Positions 1-11,935 of a stretch of DNA of 64,000 bases are shown here, in pieces (the stretch's first letter is position 1; the number at the start of each line of letters is the position of its first letter). The stretch is from assembly GCA_029204225.1 (NCBI GenBank), contig CM055098.1:2475106-2539105 (forward strand). Reading direction: 5' to 3'. The position numbers were made by a program, and so were the translations under genes. This stretch comes from Diphasiastrum complanatum (taxonomy: Eukaryota > Streptophyta > Lycopodiopsida > Lycopodiales > Lycopodiaceae). Below the pieces are notes generated by a model that was not told the origin of the DNA, searched no databases, and was given only the letters and a program-made list of their open reading frames with translations.

Positions 1-480
1 GATGATCCTAATCCCACCAACCCTAGCTTTGTTAATCTTGGTCCTGTCAAGTGTCATGCTCAACTTGCTTCTGTGACATGGGCTGATGAGCCAAATCCCC
101 GCTCTATTAGGCTTCAGGTTCACAACACCAATTGTGAGTTCATTGTTGTAGTGGTACCAACATCACTCATTCTCTTTTGAGTATCCACGTTCTCTCGTGT
201 ATATGCACTACTCCATCGCTCCTCAGCCACTACATGTCGAGGTTGCTAGTTTCCACACTTTTTCGAGTACTCAGATTCTTTAGGGCATTGAGTATCAAAT
301 TGGAGACTTCATTGGACAGCCCGATCATCACATTATTCCTATCAAGCAATATTCCTTTTTCTCCCTCAAACTTATAATGTTTCTCACAAAAGAAATGCAA
401 CAGCATTCATGGAACATACCTCCATGATAGTATAGTGTCTCAACATAAAACTTTCTACATTAACTAGTGTCTCAAAAGCT
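1..480. other. left edge, flank of copia relic
   Basis: No gene is recognised. Frame 1 of the plus strand stays open from base 1 to a TGA at 178-180 (about 59 codons running in from outside the window). Its product matches nothing I know, so it may be a scrap of another element. The stretch 350-480 lies just downstream of the minus-strand copia stop codon and should contain its polypurine tract and 3' LTR. I could not fix an LTR boundary, because no second LTR is in the window. Confidence 0.3.
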
Positions 481-1036
481 TTATGTAATTGCTTCCAAAC
501 CAAGTCTAGCTCTAAAGGTTTCAAACTTATCTTTGCTCAAGGATTTCGTAAACACGTCAGCAAGTTGTGTGTAGTAGAACAATGAACAACACTTACATCT
601 TCGGATTGCAGCTTCTCTCACACAAAATGGTACTTTACTTCAATATGTTTCGTTCTTGCATGAACACAGGACTTTTAGCCAACTGTATTCCACTTTGGCT
701 ATCACTAAAGATAGTAGTTGGATGTGTTTGTTTCATGCCAATTTTGCTCAATAATTGTCGTAGCCAAATTGCTTCTTGGGTTGCAGAACTCAAAGCTTTA
801 TACTCAACTTCTGTAGTTGAAAGAGATATGGTATCTTGCTTTTTATTGGACCATGAAAAGCAACCATTGCCAAAATTGAAAGCATACCCTGTTGCTGATC
901 TTCTATCATCCATGCTACCAGCCCAATCAGCATCAACATATCCTTGTAGTCTAGGCAAAGCATGTTGTCTTTTATAAATCAAACCAAGGTTGGGTGTGCC
1001 CTTCACATACCTCAAAATCCTCTTTCCGCTTTCCAA
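481..1036 (-). pseudogene. copia RNase H fragment
   Basis: Minus-strand coding sequence with YVDADWAGSMDDRRSATGY and SLSTTEVEYKALSSATQEA, both standard copia RNase H blocks. The frame is open from 1036 to 635, then shifts. The copia C-terminal block around LADVFTKSLSKDKFE continues to a TAA complementary to 481-483, which I take as the end of the polyprotein. Confidence 0.85.
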
Positions 1037-1039
1037 TGA

Positions 1040-2016
1040 TCCAAAGTAGGCGATGGCATAAATTGACTAACCAGGCTTATAGCATAGCAAATGTCAGGAC
1101 GTGTGGTAGTAAGATATATCAAGCTTCCAATTAGTTGACAAAATAAAGTAGCGTCAACTTGACGCCTATTATCAAAGCGAGACAATTTTCTACCAACTTC
1201 ACATCGTGTGATAGATGGCTTACAGTCAGTCATACGAAACCTTTTCAGGATTTCATGAACATACTTGCTTTGACAAAGCCTAATGTCATTCGCATTTTGC
1301 CAAACTTCCACACCCAAACAGTAATGCATGAGATCGAGATCAGTCATCTCAAATTGCTTGCTTAGATTAGCTTTGACGGCATGAATGAGATTCTCATTAT
1401 TTCCCGTAATAATAATCTCATCAACATACAACACAACCAAGGCAATGCAATCATCATTTATGAGAACATAGAGATTTGGATCGAAATTAGTTCTCACAAA
1501 CTTGTGGGAGAGAAAGCAGCTATCGATGCGTCCATACCACGTTCGTGATGCTTGGTTAAGGCCATAAAGGGCTTTTCGCAGCTTACACACCTGATCTTCA
1601 TGTCCTTTAACAACAAAGCCTTGTGGTTGAACCATATATAAACCTCCTCTTCCAACTTTAGAAACGCGGACTTCACATCCATTTGGTGGATTTTCCACCC
1701 AAAATAAGATGTCAATGCGACTATAAGGCGTAGTGTGGTCCACTTTGCCACTGGAGCAAATGTTCCTCATAGTCAATCCCTTCGCTTTGCTCATAAACCT
1801 TTACCACCAAGCGTGCCTTATACTTTGCAATTGAACCTCCGCATGAAATTTTGCTCTGTACGCCCATTTGTTATCAATGGGTTTCTTGCCAAGTGGAAGA
1901 TCAACAAAATCCCACGTACCATGTCTATGGATTGAATCCATCTCGTCTTCCATAGCTTTTCGCCATTCCTTGAGATCCTTTGCCTCCTCATAGGTTGTCG
2001 GCTCTTGACACTTCAT
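1040..2016 (-). pseudogene. copia reverse transcriptase, altered YVDD
   Basis: The minus strand reads EWRKAMEDEMDSI (1801-2016) and then, after a frame break, KALYGLNQASRTWYGRI and LYVDEIIITGN, typical of a copia RT. The catalytic YVDD box reads YVDE here (the final Asp codon replaced by GAG at 1417-1419). This would remove one metal-binding aspartate. Together with the frame breaks, it marks an inactive copy. Confidence 0.85.
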
Positions 2017-2282
2017 AATGTCACTTATAGCAGATTCATCTTTGCATCTTTCATGATGTTCTCATATCACTTCGGCAATTTTAACTCGGGTGATGCACTT
2101 CTTGGTGAGTAGGTATTCCAAGGAGTGTCCAAATATTGTCTCTTGCTTCCCACAGGTTTTTCTTTCGCAGCTCCAACCGGTAAATATCTCCCCCTTGGCT
2201 CGTAGATGGGTGGAGTTCGATCATGTTCTTCTTCGTGGAGGTCATGTGCGATTTCCTGTGGAGCATCATCTTCATCTTCTTC

Positions 2283-3023
2283 TCAGATGGCAGGAAGCCT
2301 CCTAATGTCATCATTAGCTTTTCTATGATCATCCTCATCAAATCTATGCATTTTGTCGAAGATTACATCCTTACTAATGTGGAATTTCCGCTTCTCTGGT
2401 TCAAAGCACCTATAAGCCTTCGTCCTTTCATCGTATCCAACAAAGATACATTTGATGGACTTCGCATCAAGATTTTTTCGCTCTTCCCTTGGTATGTGCA
2501 CATACGCCTTGCACCCAAAAATGTCAATCTTTGGCTTCTTTCGCAAGGGCCTCTTCGGGAGTCACATTAGGAACCGCGGTAGTGGGGCTCCTCTTTTGCA
2601 AGAAGGTTGCCGCATTACACGCTTTTGACCAAAAATAATTTGGCAGGCCCATTTGTTGTGCACTCTCCACAATGGTGCGGTTTTTGCTCTCAGCTACCCC
2701 ATTGCTATGCGGCGTATGTGATTGTGTAAATTGCCTCTTGATTCCATGCTCCTTGGAAAATGCCTCAGAATCATCTCTTTGTACTCGCCCCCTCTATCAG
2801 ATCTTAACACTTTAATGCGTGCATCGAACTAATTCTCTACCAAAGCTTTGAATTCCTTGAAGTGAGAAAATGCATCAGATTTCTTCTTCAAGAAGTAAAT
2901 CCATGTCCTCCTAGAGTGGTCGTCAATGAATGTCATAAAGTAGTAGGCTCCTCCCAATGACATGGTTGTCATTGGGCCGAAAGCCATCCTTGAATTGGAC
3001 ACATGGTTGTCTTGAAATTTCAA
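2283..3023 (-). pseudogene. copia integrase fragment
   Basis: Two open pieces (2829-3023 and 2283-2546, minus strand) cover the integrase core around FIDDHSRRTWIYF and the C-terminal IFVGYDERTKAYRCFEPEKR block found in copia integrases. The stretch between them (about 2550-2830) is frame-broken. The N-terminal zinc-binding part is not seen, so the fragment starts inside the core domain. Confidence 0.85.
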
Positions 3024-3026
3024 ATG

Positions 3027-4200
3027 GAACTCGCCATTAGTCTAAGCTCACATATCCATTAGGAACCAAAAATTTGATAAAAATGAATCTTCAATATACA
3101 AGCCTATGGTTGGATACAGGTAACGTAGGTGTTTCGTTTGATCCCAATCCGTTCATAGGGGATTTTGACAGGGCTCATTTTAATCAAATTTGTTGCTAAG
3201 GGGGAATCCTTTTCTAAAAGGGACAAGGTAATAACTCCAATTAATCATTTCCTATTCCTAAATATATCATCATAAAGGAAATTGGTCGAGGCCTAGGATC
3301 CTTTTTTATTGCCAAAAGGATTTTAAAAAGGAGGGAAGTGAATTAGAGTTAGGACTAGTACTTTGAGGTTGTAGTACAAAGGTATTTCCGAGAAATACCT
3401 TTTGATGAACTCAAAAATGAAAGTTTTGCGAGATTCATGAGACAAATTAGAAAATCTCTACTCATCTAGTTCGTCAGAATAAAATAGTATTTATTCTTAT
3501 AAAAGATTTTTACAACCAAAGATGAGAGCAAAATAAATCAAGGATGGGGCAAAAGGATCATGAACTAATGAATGAACTATAGTTCTAATCGCATCCCTAA
3601 AAGGGTTAGTAACAATAAGCTTATTTCTCATGTCATGGGGATCTGGTCGATAGGAGATATTGATAGCTTGTTATTAATGAACTGGAGGTTTAACGTCATA
3701 AGAATCTCATAAGGATTCTTCCAGTTAACTTTATCCTTTTGTGAGGCATTAATGGATTTTTTAATCCATTATTCATATTTTTGAATAAGGTATAACTAAT
3801 CGAATCAGGAGAATTAGTTAAGTTAGCTGGATGAATCTACAATGTGACATCATTCACCAATACTGTAGGTTTAAGTGTATTGATTATAAGTCACAACCAT
3901 TGTGAGTCATTTTGGGACTCATATAAAGGGTTTTGTGCATAGGATACATTGGAACTTTTGGTTTGGATTATTTTCCGATCAGAAATAAATTGGATTGATG
4001 CAGTTGGATATTCAACAACAATCAAAAGTCAAAAAACTTCACGTAAATGAAGTTTTGGGAAATCTTAAGTTATTCTAGATTGGAACTTAAAAGAGTGAGG
4101 TTATCTAGATGTAGTCTAGATTGAAATTCAAGGATTTTTGAGTGGAAATAATAATTGTATATCATATTTCTCGATAAGAGTCTGATTTGAGTTGATTCTT
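3027..4200. other. no gene seen, AT-rich spacer
   Basis: No open frame longer than chance, no RNA gene and no clear repeat. It separates the truncated copia element from the gypsy tail at 4.2 kb and is probably old transposon debris. Confidence 0.4.
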
Positions 4201-4204
4201 ATAA

Positions 4205-4612
4205 GTGCACCCAGTGGAGATTGGGTGTATTTGCGAATCCTAAAGGATCCGCTCAATACAGGGGACCACATGAATTACTGAAAAAGATTGGATCTTTGGC
4301 TTACCAATTAGAACTCCCGGAAGGAACCCAAGTGCATCCGGTTTTTCATGTTAGTCGACTTAGAAAATTCTACGTGAAGGGGGATCACCTTGGTTCTGGA
4401 GATCTATTGGACCTGTCTCAAGAGTCAGCTATATAACCCATTTAAACCTCATAAGGTCTTGGATACAAGAACTAGGCGATCACGTATTCATATAGTTACC
4501 AAGTATTTGGTTCGTTGGGAGGGCCATACCAGTGATCATGACTCTTGGGAGCAAGGGTATAGCGTTAGGAAAAGAACTTCCCTAACTTTAAGTTCTGAGG
4601 ACAAAACTTGAT
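4205..4612 (+). pseudogene. Ty3/gypsy chromodomain tail of pol
   Basis: Plus-strand 4221-4436 encodes the integrase C-terminal block with [20 protein letters not shown]. After a stop and frame change, 4390-4611 encodes a chromodomain with YLVRWEGHTSDHDSWEQ. This is the 3' end of a chromovirus-type gypsy pol; everything upstream is gone. A purine-rich tract at about 4613-4626 fits the polypurine tract, followed by TGTCATG as the probable start of the 3' LTR. Confidence 0.85.
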
Positions 4613-4626
4613 TAAGGGAGGAAGAA

Positions 4627-5100
4627 TGTCATGTCCACAAAGCTCTACCCTGGACTCACATCCCGTAAGGGGGTCAAAGGACCAAACTGGACCTGTAAAT
4701 TAATTATGGTTATGAGGGGTTGGAGCCCTCATGGTATTAAAGTCATAATTGATGACTACAACTCTTGATGGTGGACTTGCATGGTGCTAGCAATGACTCA
4801 CAAGGGGAGTGGCTAATGTGGCCCAGTTAGACTGCTGAGATGTCCCAATGAGGTGTCACAGTTCACTCCTAGTGGAGGAGAAGCCTCGGAGGGTAAGTAT
4901 ACCCATAAGCCTCCCTCGGAGGGAGAACTTACTTGGTTGCGGGATGGTAGCTACATGCTGCCGGATTGACATCTCCTACCTTGAGTGATTGCTAGTATGT
5001 CATAGCTTGGGGGCTAGATGATCGATCTGTCATATGTTCCTTTTTGTTCCCATGGTATCAACATCCTACTTGGATCTTTGGAAGAGGACTTTATACTATT
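4627..5100 (+). repeat. probable gypsy 3' LTR (start only)
   Basis: The sequence starts TGTCATGTCC directly after the purine tract that follows the gypsy chromodomain, the position expected for a 3' LTR. The right boundary is uncertain because no 5' LTR is present for comparison. Confidence 0.4.
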
Positions 5101-6230
5101 ATAGAATTGAAAATAGAGATAGAAAGGATCGTTAAATCGAGGTTTACCAACCTAGGAATCCTCGATGGTCTTCTACAACTCAAAATAGATCAAAATCAGT
5201 AACATGCAATCAACATGCAAGCAAATACAGTGACATGCAATCAACATGCAAGCAACTGTGGAAACATGCAAGCAATCTGAAGAATTCTAGAGGCATGCAT
5301 GCAACATGCATGGACTAGTACTTGCACATGCAAACGGAAATTGCTAGCAAATTGTAATTTTGTCAACATGCAATGAATAGATCAAACTTTTGAAGTAATC
5401 GGATCCGCTGGCTATGGAGGGCAGCGAGCAAGATGAAGAGGATGCAAGCAGAAATTTGCATGAAACTTCCGTCAGAAACTTGCTACACAAACTAAAATGA
5501 TAGTATATGTTGTAAGGAGCATTCTCACATTAATCCTGGAAATTGCTCCTTCAATTGGGTCGATTCGATCACGAATGCTTGCTATCCATGAGTTTCCAGC
5601 AAGAAGAACTTTACATTAGCAAGAACACAAAGCAATAAATCAGATCCAACAAGACACCAATCTAGGATAGCATTACACTAGCATTAATTAGCAAGAGATT
5701 CTACCACAAAAAGCAAATCACAAGAGCATATGTGAGAAGAAATCTCTCTCCCCAATAGTGCGCCCATCTAGGAGGAGGAGGGATCATTTATAGATTGGAA
5801 ACAAATGATATGTGATGTACATGGCTTCCAAGTGTCAAAAGTAGGTGAAATAGGTGTCCCACATGCTAAGCATGCACTTTCCCTCTTCATGCAATGATTT
5901 GCCTTGGTCCACAAGTTTCCTATATAGGAAAAATGTGCCCTCCTACAACATGAGAAAATTTATATAGTTCCAACATATAGTTGGTAGCATGTAAAATTGC
6001 CCCTAGGGCCCCCCATGTACAACTTATGGGCCTACTCAAGGTTTTAAAACCTTTACACTAAATTTTTATAATGTTTACAAACTTGGTAAGCCTATTTAAA
6101 CTTTGAGAGAATACAACGCAAATTAAAATTGTGGCGCTAAAAATACATGGTGAAATTGATCAAACTTAAACCATAACATATACATCCCAATTCCCTACTG
6201 ATGTTCACAACAAGGATGTTTCTCAATCTG
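5100..6230. other. unassigned sequence with short CATGCAA repeats
   Basis: No coding region. Between about 5200 and 5330 the phrase CATGCAATCAACATGCAAGCA recurs in variant forms. On the minus strand a TATAAAT-like box (complement of about 5788-5794) sits above a CT-rich stretch, which could be a decayed LTR promoter. Nothing else is recognised. Confidence 0.35.
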
Positions 6231-6239
6231 GCTCTCCAT

Positions 6240-7765
6240 CTGCACAAGCTTGTTCCTTAGTTTGCTATTGTGTCAACCCCTCTCCATGACCTCCTCAAGA
6301 AAGATACACCTATTGTCCTACTTGCCAAAACAGCTTTGACTCTCTAAAATCTCACTATTGCTCCTATTCTTTGCCTTCCTAATTTCAATCAAAATTTTAT
6401 TGTTGAGACAAATGCCAATTTTGTTGGTTTAGGTGTCTCTTATGCCAAGTTTGTTGTGTGTCATTGCCTATGAGTCTCGCCACCTTCATTCCTATAAGCA
6501 ATGCTATTCCACACATGAAAAAGAGCTCCTTGCTACCATCTTTGCTCTTAAAAATTGGCATCATTACGGTTATCGGATACCCTTTGATATATTTACTGAT
6601 CATTAGTCCTTACCTTATTACTATCCCCAAAAGGATCTTAGAGGATCAATAGTAAAGTTGGCTGCACATTTTTGCACTCCTTTCAGTTTGATAACCATTA
6701 TCAACTCGATCATTATAATGTTGTTGTTGATGATTTGTCTCACCTTCTTGCTCTTATCTATAATCTTGTCGTTCCTACTCCCATCCGGTCTGATCAATTG
6801 CCTACTACCTATCCTACATGTCTTGACTTCCATGATGTTTATGCTTCCCAACTACTTCCTTATGTCATGCCATCATTAGGTCTATTTTGTTGTTAACCAC
6901 CACTTATATCATAACGGGTCCCTTTGCATTCCTAGCACTTTTGACATTCATCCTCAACTTCTTTCGGATGCTCATTTATCTCCTGTTGGAGGTCGCTTTG
7001 GTTTTCAACGCCCTATAGTCATCTTAATACCATTTCTAATGGCCTTTTGTGAAATCTGAGCTTCATACTCTTATCCTTCAGTGTACTTTGGAATGAATAC
7101 TCATGTGCCAAGTCTTCTGGTCTCCTCTTGCACTGGCCCATTCCTCATCGATAGTGAAATATTTCTATGGACTTTATCTTTGGCCTTCAGCATGGTCATG
7201 ACTCTGCATGGTGGTGGTTGCTAGGTTCTCAAAACATACTCACTTTATTTCTGTTCGACGACACTACTACAGCAATGTGCTTGTTTGTTTCTATCAGAGA
7301 TTTTTCGCTTGCATCGGCTTCCCACCTCTATCCTCATTGATCGGGATAGTAAGTTCACTTCTGCTTTCTAGACAAAGTTCATGCATATGTTGAATGTTCA
7401 GTTATTTTCATCAATTATCTGTTGATGGCCAGTCAGAAGACATAATCAGATCCCTCAATACTTGAGAACTGTTACATATCAACTTTAGGTTCCTCCTGGT
7501 ACCCATGAATGTGGTATATTTCATGTGAGCTTACTACATGCTGCTATTGGGGATGATGCCTCTCAGCAGTTTACTTTTCCTACCAAAGCTCTTTCCTTTT
7601 TTCCAGCAGCTATTTTGCAGGTTTAATTGTAGTTTAGACGTCAGGTTTAGTTCCTTGTTCAGTGGATGGTCGGCCAGTTGTAGAGGCTTGATGTTTTCTA
7701 TCCTACAAATTGCTCTTGTTGTTGTTCCTCCTTGATACTATTTTTCTACATGCCCACATTGGGGG
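6240..7765 (+). pseudogene. Ty3/gypsy RNase H and integrase relic
   Basis: Heavily mutated plus-strand gypsy sequence, recognised by comparison with the better copy at 58.9-60.4 kb. Both have TATTCCAC..CATGAAAAAGAG (the YSTHEKEL block of RNase H) at about 6505 and 59168. The integrase core follows (VVVARFSKHTHFISVRR at 7208), then the tail around IFHVSLLHAAIGDDA at about 7520-7560. Both copies end in the same purine tract (ATTGGGGGCAATG). Stops and shifts occur throughout and much of the integrase is missing. Confidence 0.75.
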
Positions 7766-7768
7766 CAA

Positions 7769-8640
7769 TGTTTTTCAATGGAGGAGTTATGGACTCATCT
7801 CATTTTACTCGCCTCGACATATGTTTATTAAACATGCACAGCTCTGTTATTCATTTGTTGCCACGATCCTTTTTCTATTGCTTGTAGGGCTTAAGCTATT
7901 CATGACACGTAATGCTCATTATCATTTTTTATCAAAGATTGCTAAAATGTCTCATGTGTTGTCAATTTGCTTCGTTGGTACTAAAATCCATAACGTTCTA
8001 GGGAGAGAACTGCCCATTCTAGAAGATAAAAGTGTGACAAAACACAATTTTTCCATCTTTTGCTTGGGGGATTTGTGGGGGAGAAAGGGGCCAATCTCTT
8101 TCTACAGGGAAATTGATGGAGAAGCAGCCAAGATCCACCATCCATTTCTTGTATCTAATTCCCTCTTTTCACCTGGTTGCAGCAGTAGAGAGAGAAACGA
8201 CATTTTTGGGCCAATTCTAGCGTGAAACAGCCCTAGAAATCTGATCTTTTGCTGATATTCTAGGAACAGATTGACAGCACTAGAGTGACCTTAGGAACCA
8301 GATCCCACCTGATTTGGAGTGGTGGTTTCAAAGATGGAGCCAAAAACGTGTTATGATTTCCTAAAACCAGCTGTTTTGCACTGAAGCTCGGTGCTTCTTG
8401 TCCGTACAGTCTAGCAACCTACCACAAAGCTAAAAGCTGATAGCAACTGTTGGAATGCCTAAGTCCTTGAAATCAGATTCTTGGTGCAAGTGTTAAGCTT
8501 CAAAGGCAGGTTGTTCTAATGTGGTGTTTGGAGAAAATTGTGGACCAAATATAAAAATAACAATAAGTTTGTGGCAACTTACCGCCTATTCTTTTGGACA
8601 AATTGAAGGCTGTTTCTTCCATCCTAGAGGTTACCAACTC
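7769..8640 (+). repeat. probable gypsy LTR and leader
   Basis: The sequence starts TGTTTTTC immediately after the polypurine tract, the same position as the TGTTCTTT start at 60446. Shared words such as CTTGTAGGGCTT (about 7886 and 60864) support homology of the two LTRs. The 171-codon open frame at 7710-8225 lies inside this LTR and looks like chance. The right end is not defined; gag-like coding starts at 8646. Confidence 0.45.
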
Positions 8641-8645
8641 AATTA

Positions 8646-10170
8646 TGGCAGATGACCACGTTGATATTCCTGCTAGCCCACCAATTGCACTCCAATCACC
8701 ACCAAATAGCTCTAATCATCCTATGCCTACCCATGACTACTAACCCTAGTACAATTGGAGCTAATTTGCCTGCCGGTACTCCATCCATGCAAGCCCACGT
8801 GGATAGTATTAAGAAATCCATGCATGAGATGCACGTGTTGCTTGAAACTGTTACAAGCAATTACGTGGTAGTCAAAATACCCTCCACGTCACCTTTCTCA
8901 ATCTTAACCTATGTTTCATGTTTCATCTTTTGTTCGACCAATATATACTTCTCACCCTGTTCCTTCTCATGAAGATAAAGATATATAGCTTACTCGATAT
9001 GCTGGAAATACTCTACAGAGAGGGATTGATGTTGTGAACAATGGCTGCACAACTGGGAAGAATATTTTGATCTTAAACGAGGGTTTGTGGGTTCACAAAT
9101 TTGCTTACCATTTCACCGATTTTGCTGACAAGTGGTGACGAAAATTGCTGAAGTCCAATCAGTGCCCAACCAAATGGGTTTAGCCTTCAGGCCTAAATTT
9201 ATTCCTCCACACAAGCATGTATGTGCAACAGATGCCTGGCTTTTGCATTGTCAGAGGCACTGCAATTTACAGGAGTATACTGATAGGTACAAAGAAGTAC
9301 CTATCAAGATACTTGAGGAGATTGCAAAGCGCCTTGTCATGCACAAGTTTATTTTCGGTCTTCAAGAAGAGTTGAGGCCCCTGTTCTTGATGAACGGTGC
9401 AAGACCTTGGAAGAGGCAATTGCTATGGCTCTCAACTACAAAGGCAATGTGCACACCAAAGCTGAATCTGGAGTGGCAAGTTGGCCCCAAAAGAAGGGTT
9501 CGCAAAAGTATGGCCAAGCTAGTCAGAAAGACTTTTCGCAAAGGGATCCGGCCAAAGGCAACAGACCTTAAAACGCAAGTCAACATCTCCCATGGCTCGT
9601 TGTGCATATGGGAAGTGTCCTCTCGCACCTGAGCAAAAAGATAAGGCCAAGAAGGATGGACTTTGTTTTTTCTATCTTAGTTGTACAAGGATTGTCCTCG
9701 ACGCACGAGCAAGAAACATCATGTGTTACAGCAGTGTCAGGAAGGGGGCAAGGACGAGGAGATCTTGGATGATTTAGTGGTCAGCAATAGTGACGATGAC
9801 ACTAGACGTGTTATGACTATTTCAGTGCAGAAGATTGTTCCAAAGGCACCACCAGTTCGTTTCCTTTCCACCAAGGGCACATGAAGCTTATCAATTTCTA
9901 GATGGTGAACTGATACACATGAGGGGGAAGCTGGAAGGTCATGATGTGCTCGTCTTGTTTGACATTAGTTCCTCACATAATATCATCAATTCACATGTGG
10001 TGAAGAAGCTTCGCTAAGCTACTATTCCTTCTGGTTACCGATATAAAGTTGAGATGCCAGATGGTAAGGGAACAAAAGTTTGGAATTAGAGAATATCTCA
10101 GGTGTCTTTGTCTATTCAGAGGTACTCCGAGAAGTTAGACTTTGAAATCAGATAATTAGCTATGTTTGAT
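8646..10170 (+). pseudogene. Ty3/gypsy gag and protease relic
   Basis: An ATG at 8646 opens a gag-like frame (MADDHVDIPASPP) that breaks within 100 bases. The gag core reappears at 9250-9440 (YTDRYKEVPIKI, MHKFIFGLQEELRPL). A zinc-knuckle remnant lies near 9650-9700 (ends YKDCPRR). A retropepsin-like stretch at 9840-10017 has VLFDISSSHNIINSHVVKKL, where the usual D-S/T-G active site is D-I-S. Several stops and shifts separate these pieces. It follows the LTR in the same orientation and may be the 5' half of the element whose LTR lies at 7769. Confidence 0.7.
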
Positions 10171-10173
10171 GGT

Positions 10174-10575
10174 GTTGCGTATTATCAAATTTGAAGCTTG
10201 GCAATCGTGAAGCACAAAATGCCACGATCAGCCGTAGGCAACGTTACAAGAGTTAACACGTAGTTAGTTGGTAGATAAAAGTAAACCTTTCTTGTAATGA
10301 TTAGCTAAGTTGTCTTTTAATTCCTTTTGATGGAATATATGTATAAAGGAATAGAGATCAAATAGAGAGAAGTGTAAGAGGAGCTTCAGGGTGTTGTTTG
10401 GCGCCGCATTGACGAGTCACTCAGAAAAAAAAAAGACAAAAGAGACTCTGTTCTTCCAGCATTATTTTTGCGTTGCACGTATTCGCTTGATTGTTGTGTT
10501 GTCTGTGATTCGTATTAGCTCATCTAGTTCTTGCAATTCCAAACATCATACAGACACTTCCGCCAGCATCATGGT
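10174..10575 (+). repeat. possible LTR with decayed primer site
   Basis: A promoter-like TATAAAGG sits near 10338, followed by a purine-rich leader. The stretch ends close to CATCATGGTATTGAGGA (about 10567-10583), which resembles the TGGTATCAGAGC primer-binding site for initiator Met tRNA with a few changes. The pattern suggests a 5' LTR plus PBS on the plus strand. No partner LTR was found, so the call is weak. Confidence 0.25.
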
Positions 10576-10589
10576 ATTGAGGACGGTAC

Positions 10590-11070
10590 TGTCTACCTAC
10601 TACTAGCTCCTTTAATAATATGGCTATGTGTAAGGTTTTGCTTTGAAGGCACCATACCATCAAATGTATTGAAGATTACGTGTAACTAGGGTTTAAGACA
10701 CCCGGGGACCATAGTTGGCACTTTCGAGGTTTGGGTTTGTGCCATAAAACATCAAGTGAAACATCGTACAGGAAAAGGCCTCTATGCTTTTTGGATCAGA
10801 GTGAAGTAAAGCTCATTTGAAAGAGGAGCGCGAAAAGCCTCAAGATGGTGTCTTTGCATGTCAGAAGCAATGACCGATACAATAACACAGCTGATTATTC
10901 TATTGGCACCATATTTTCATGGGATTTGTCACAACACTTCCTAGATTACACAAGGTCACAAAATGGTATAGATCAGTAAGCAAGCACACTTCATTCCTTG
11001 CAAAAAGAAGCTAAAGGCAATTGAATAGCTCATTTGTTTATTATGATTGAGGTGCACCATGGCATTCCTA
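10590..11070. other. no gene seen
   Basis: Unassigned spacer; no open frame, RNA gene or repeat is recognised. Confidence 0.35.
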
Positions 11071-11074
11071 AGTC

Positions 11075-11385
11075 CATAATTTCAAGAAACATTTCTAAGG
11101 GTTTTTTAAGTATTTCAATATACTAGCTACCAAGAAGTATTTCTAAGGCTTTTTGAGGCATTTCAAGATTTTTGGAAAAAAACATTGGCTGCTAGATAGC
11201 ATTTTGAAGGCTTTTCAGATTATTTCAAGATATTGATTACCAAGAAGTATTTTTAAGGCTTTTCATGGTATTTCAAGCTACTGGGCCAAGATATTGGCTA
11301 TCAAGAAGCAAGGCTTTTCATGGTATTTCAAAATATTGAATACCATAAAGCAATTTTTATTTTTTTGAAGGCGTTTCAGAGGTCA
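11075..11385. repeat. degenerate minisatellite
   Basis: About five or six diverged tandem units of roughly 50-60 bases. Each contains variants of AAGAAGTATTTCTAAGGC, then CTTTTCATGGTATTTCAAG, then a phrase like ATATTGGCT. Unit starts are near 11083, 11132, 11192, 11241, 11302 and 11344. The units differ by substitutions and small indels. No coding role is apparent. Confidence 0.6.
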
Positions 11386-11639
11386 AAGTCAAGCTCTAGA
11401 TTCAAAGGTATTTTTAGCAAGCTCTGATTGATAATGGGAGAATCACTTTTCACCATATCATCTTCAAACAAACAAGAAGAGAGGAACATAGAAACGCTGC
11501 AAACAAGTACCAAAGAGCAATCAATTTTAATAACGGGGAGTGGATAAATTGAGATTTTGATAAAAAGAAGTTAAGAAAATAAGAAGGAAAACTATGATAC
11601 TATCTGAAGTTGTCGTTATGATACTATGTCCCTTTCCAG

Positions 11640-11935
11640 GTGGTAAAGGTTATCATTGAAGCTTTGTATAGATTAAACCTACTCCTAACTTGAGAAGACA
11701 TAATGCCTTCCATGTTAGTCTTCTCAAAGAAGATATGGGACCTATCCCTTAAGAACCCTTTGAAGGAAGATCCACCCAAGATAGTGGATAAAGAGAAAAT
11801 CATTCAACCAAAATGTCTCTTAGTGCACAAGGTGCAAAGCCACAAATGCTCTATGGATGGAGGAAATTTTCTTTCATGGTATAAGGAGCAAGGATGTTGA
11901 GTACAACTCTCAAACACATTGGAAGGGATGTCAAA
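11640..11935 (+). pseudogene. gypsy integrase tail fragment
   Basis: The plus strand shows a short decayed match to the gypsy integrase C-terminus and linker: a degenerate AFHVSLL-like block near 11705, then DPPKIVDKEKIIQPKCLLVHKV at 11766-11840 (11703-11900 frame). The surrounding sequence shifts frame. It is only about 300 bases long. Confidence 0.55.

Larger units (their letters stand above)
481..3026 (-). mobile_element. Ty1/copia retrotransposon relic (pol, 5'-truncated)
   Basis: Read on the minus strand, the order is integrase, reverse transcriptase, RNase H. That integrase-before-RT order is the diagnostic arrangement of Ty1/copia. Integrase is recognised from FIDDHSRRTWIYFLKKK and from the downstream FGCKAYVHIPREER block. 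The RT start carries EWRKAMEDEMDSI and the RNase H end carries YVDADWAGSMDDRRS. The reading frame changes several times (near 2020, 1800 and 1030) and gag/protease are missing above about 3026. The polyprotein ends at a TAA complementary to 481-483. The element cannot encode a working polyprotein. It may lie in the long second intron of the BAGP1-like gene. Confidence 0.9.

Noticed and set aside
7710-8225. 171-codon plus-strand open frame
   Set aside because: Lies within a gypsy LTR-like segment; no motif and no conservation with the homologous LTR at 60.4 kb.
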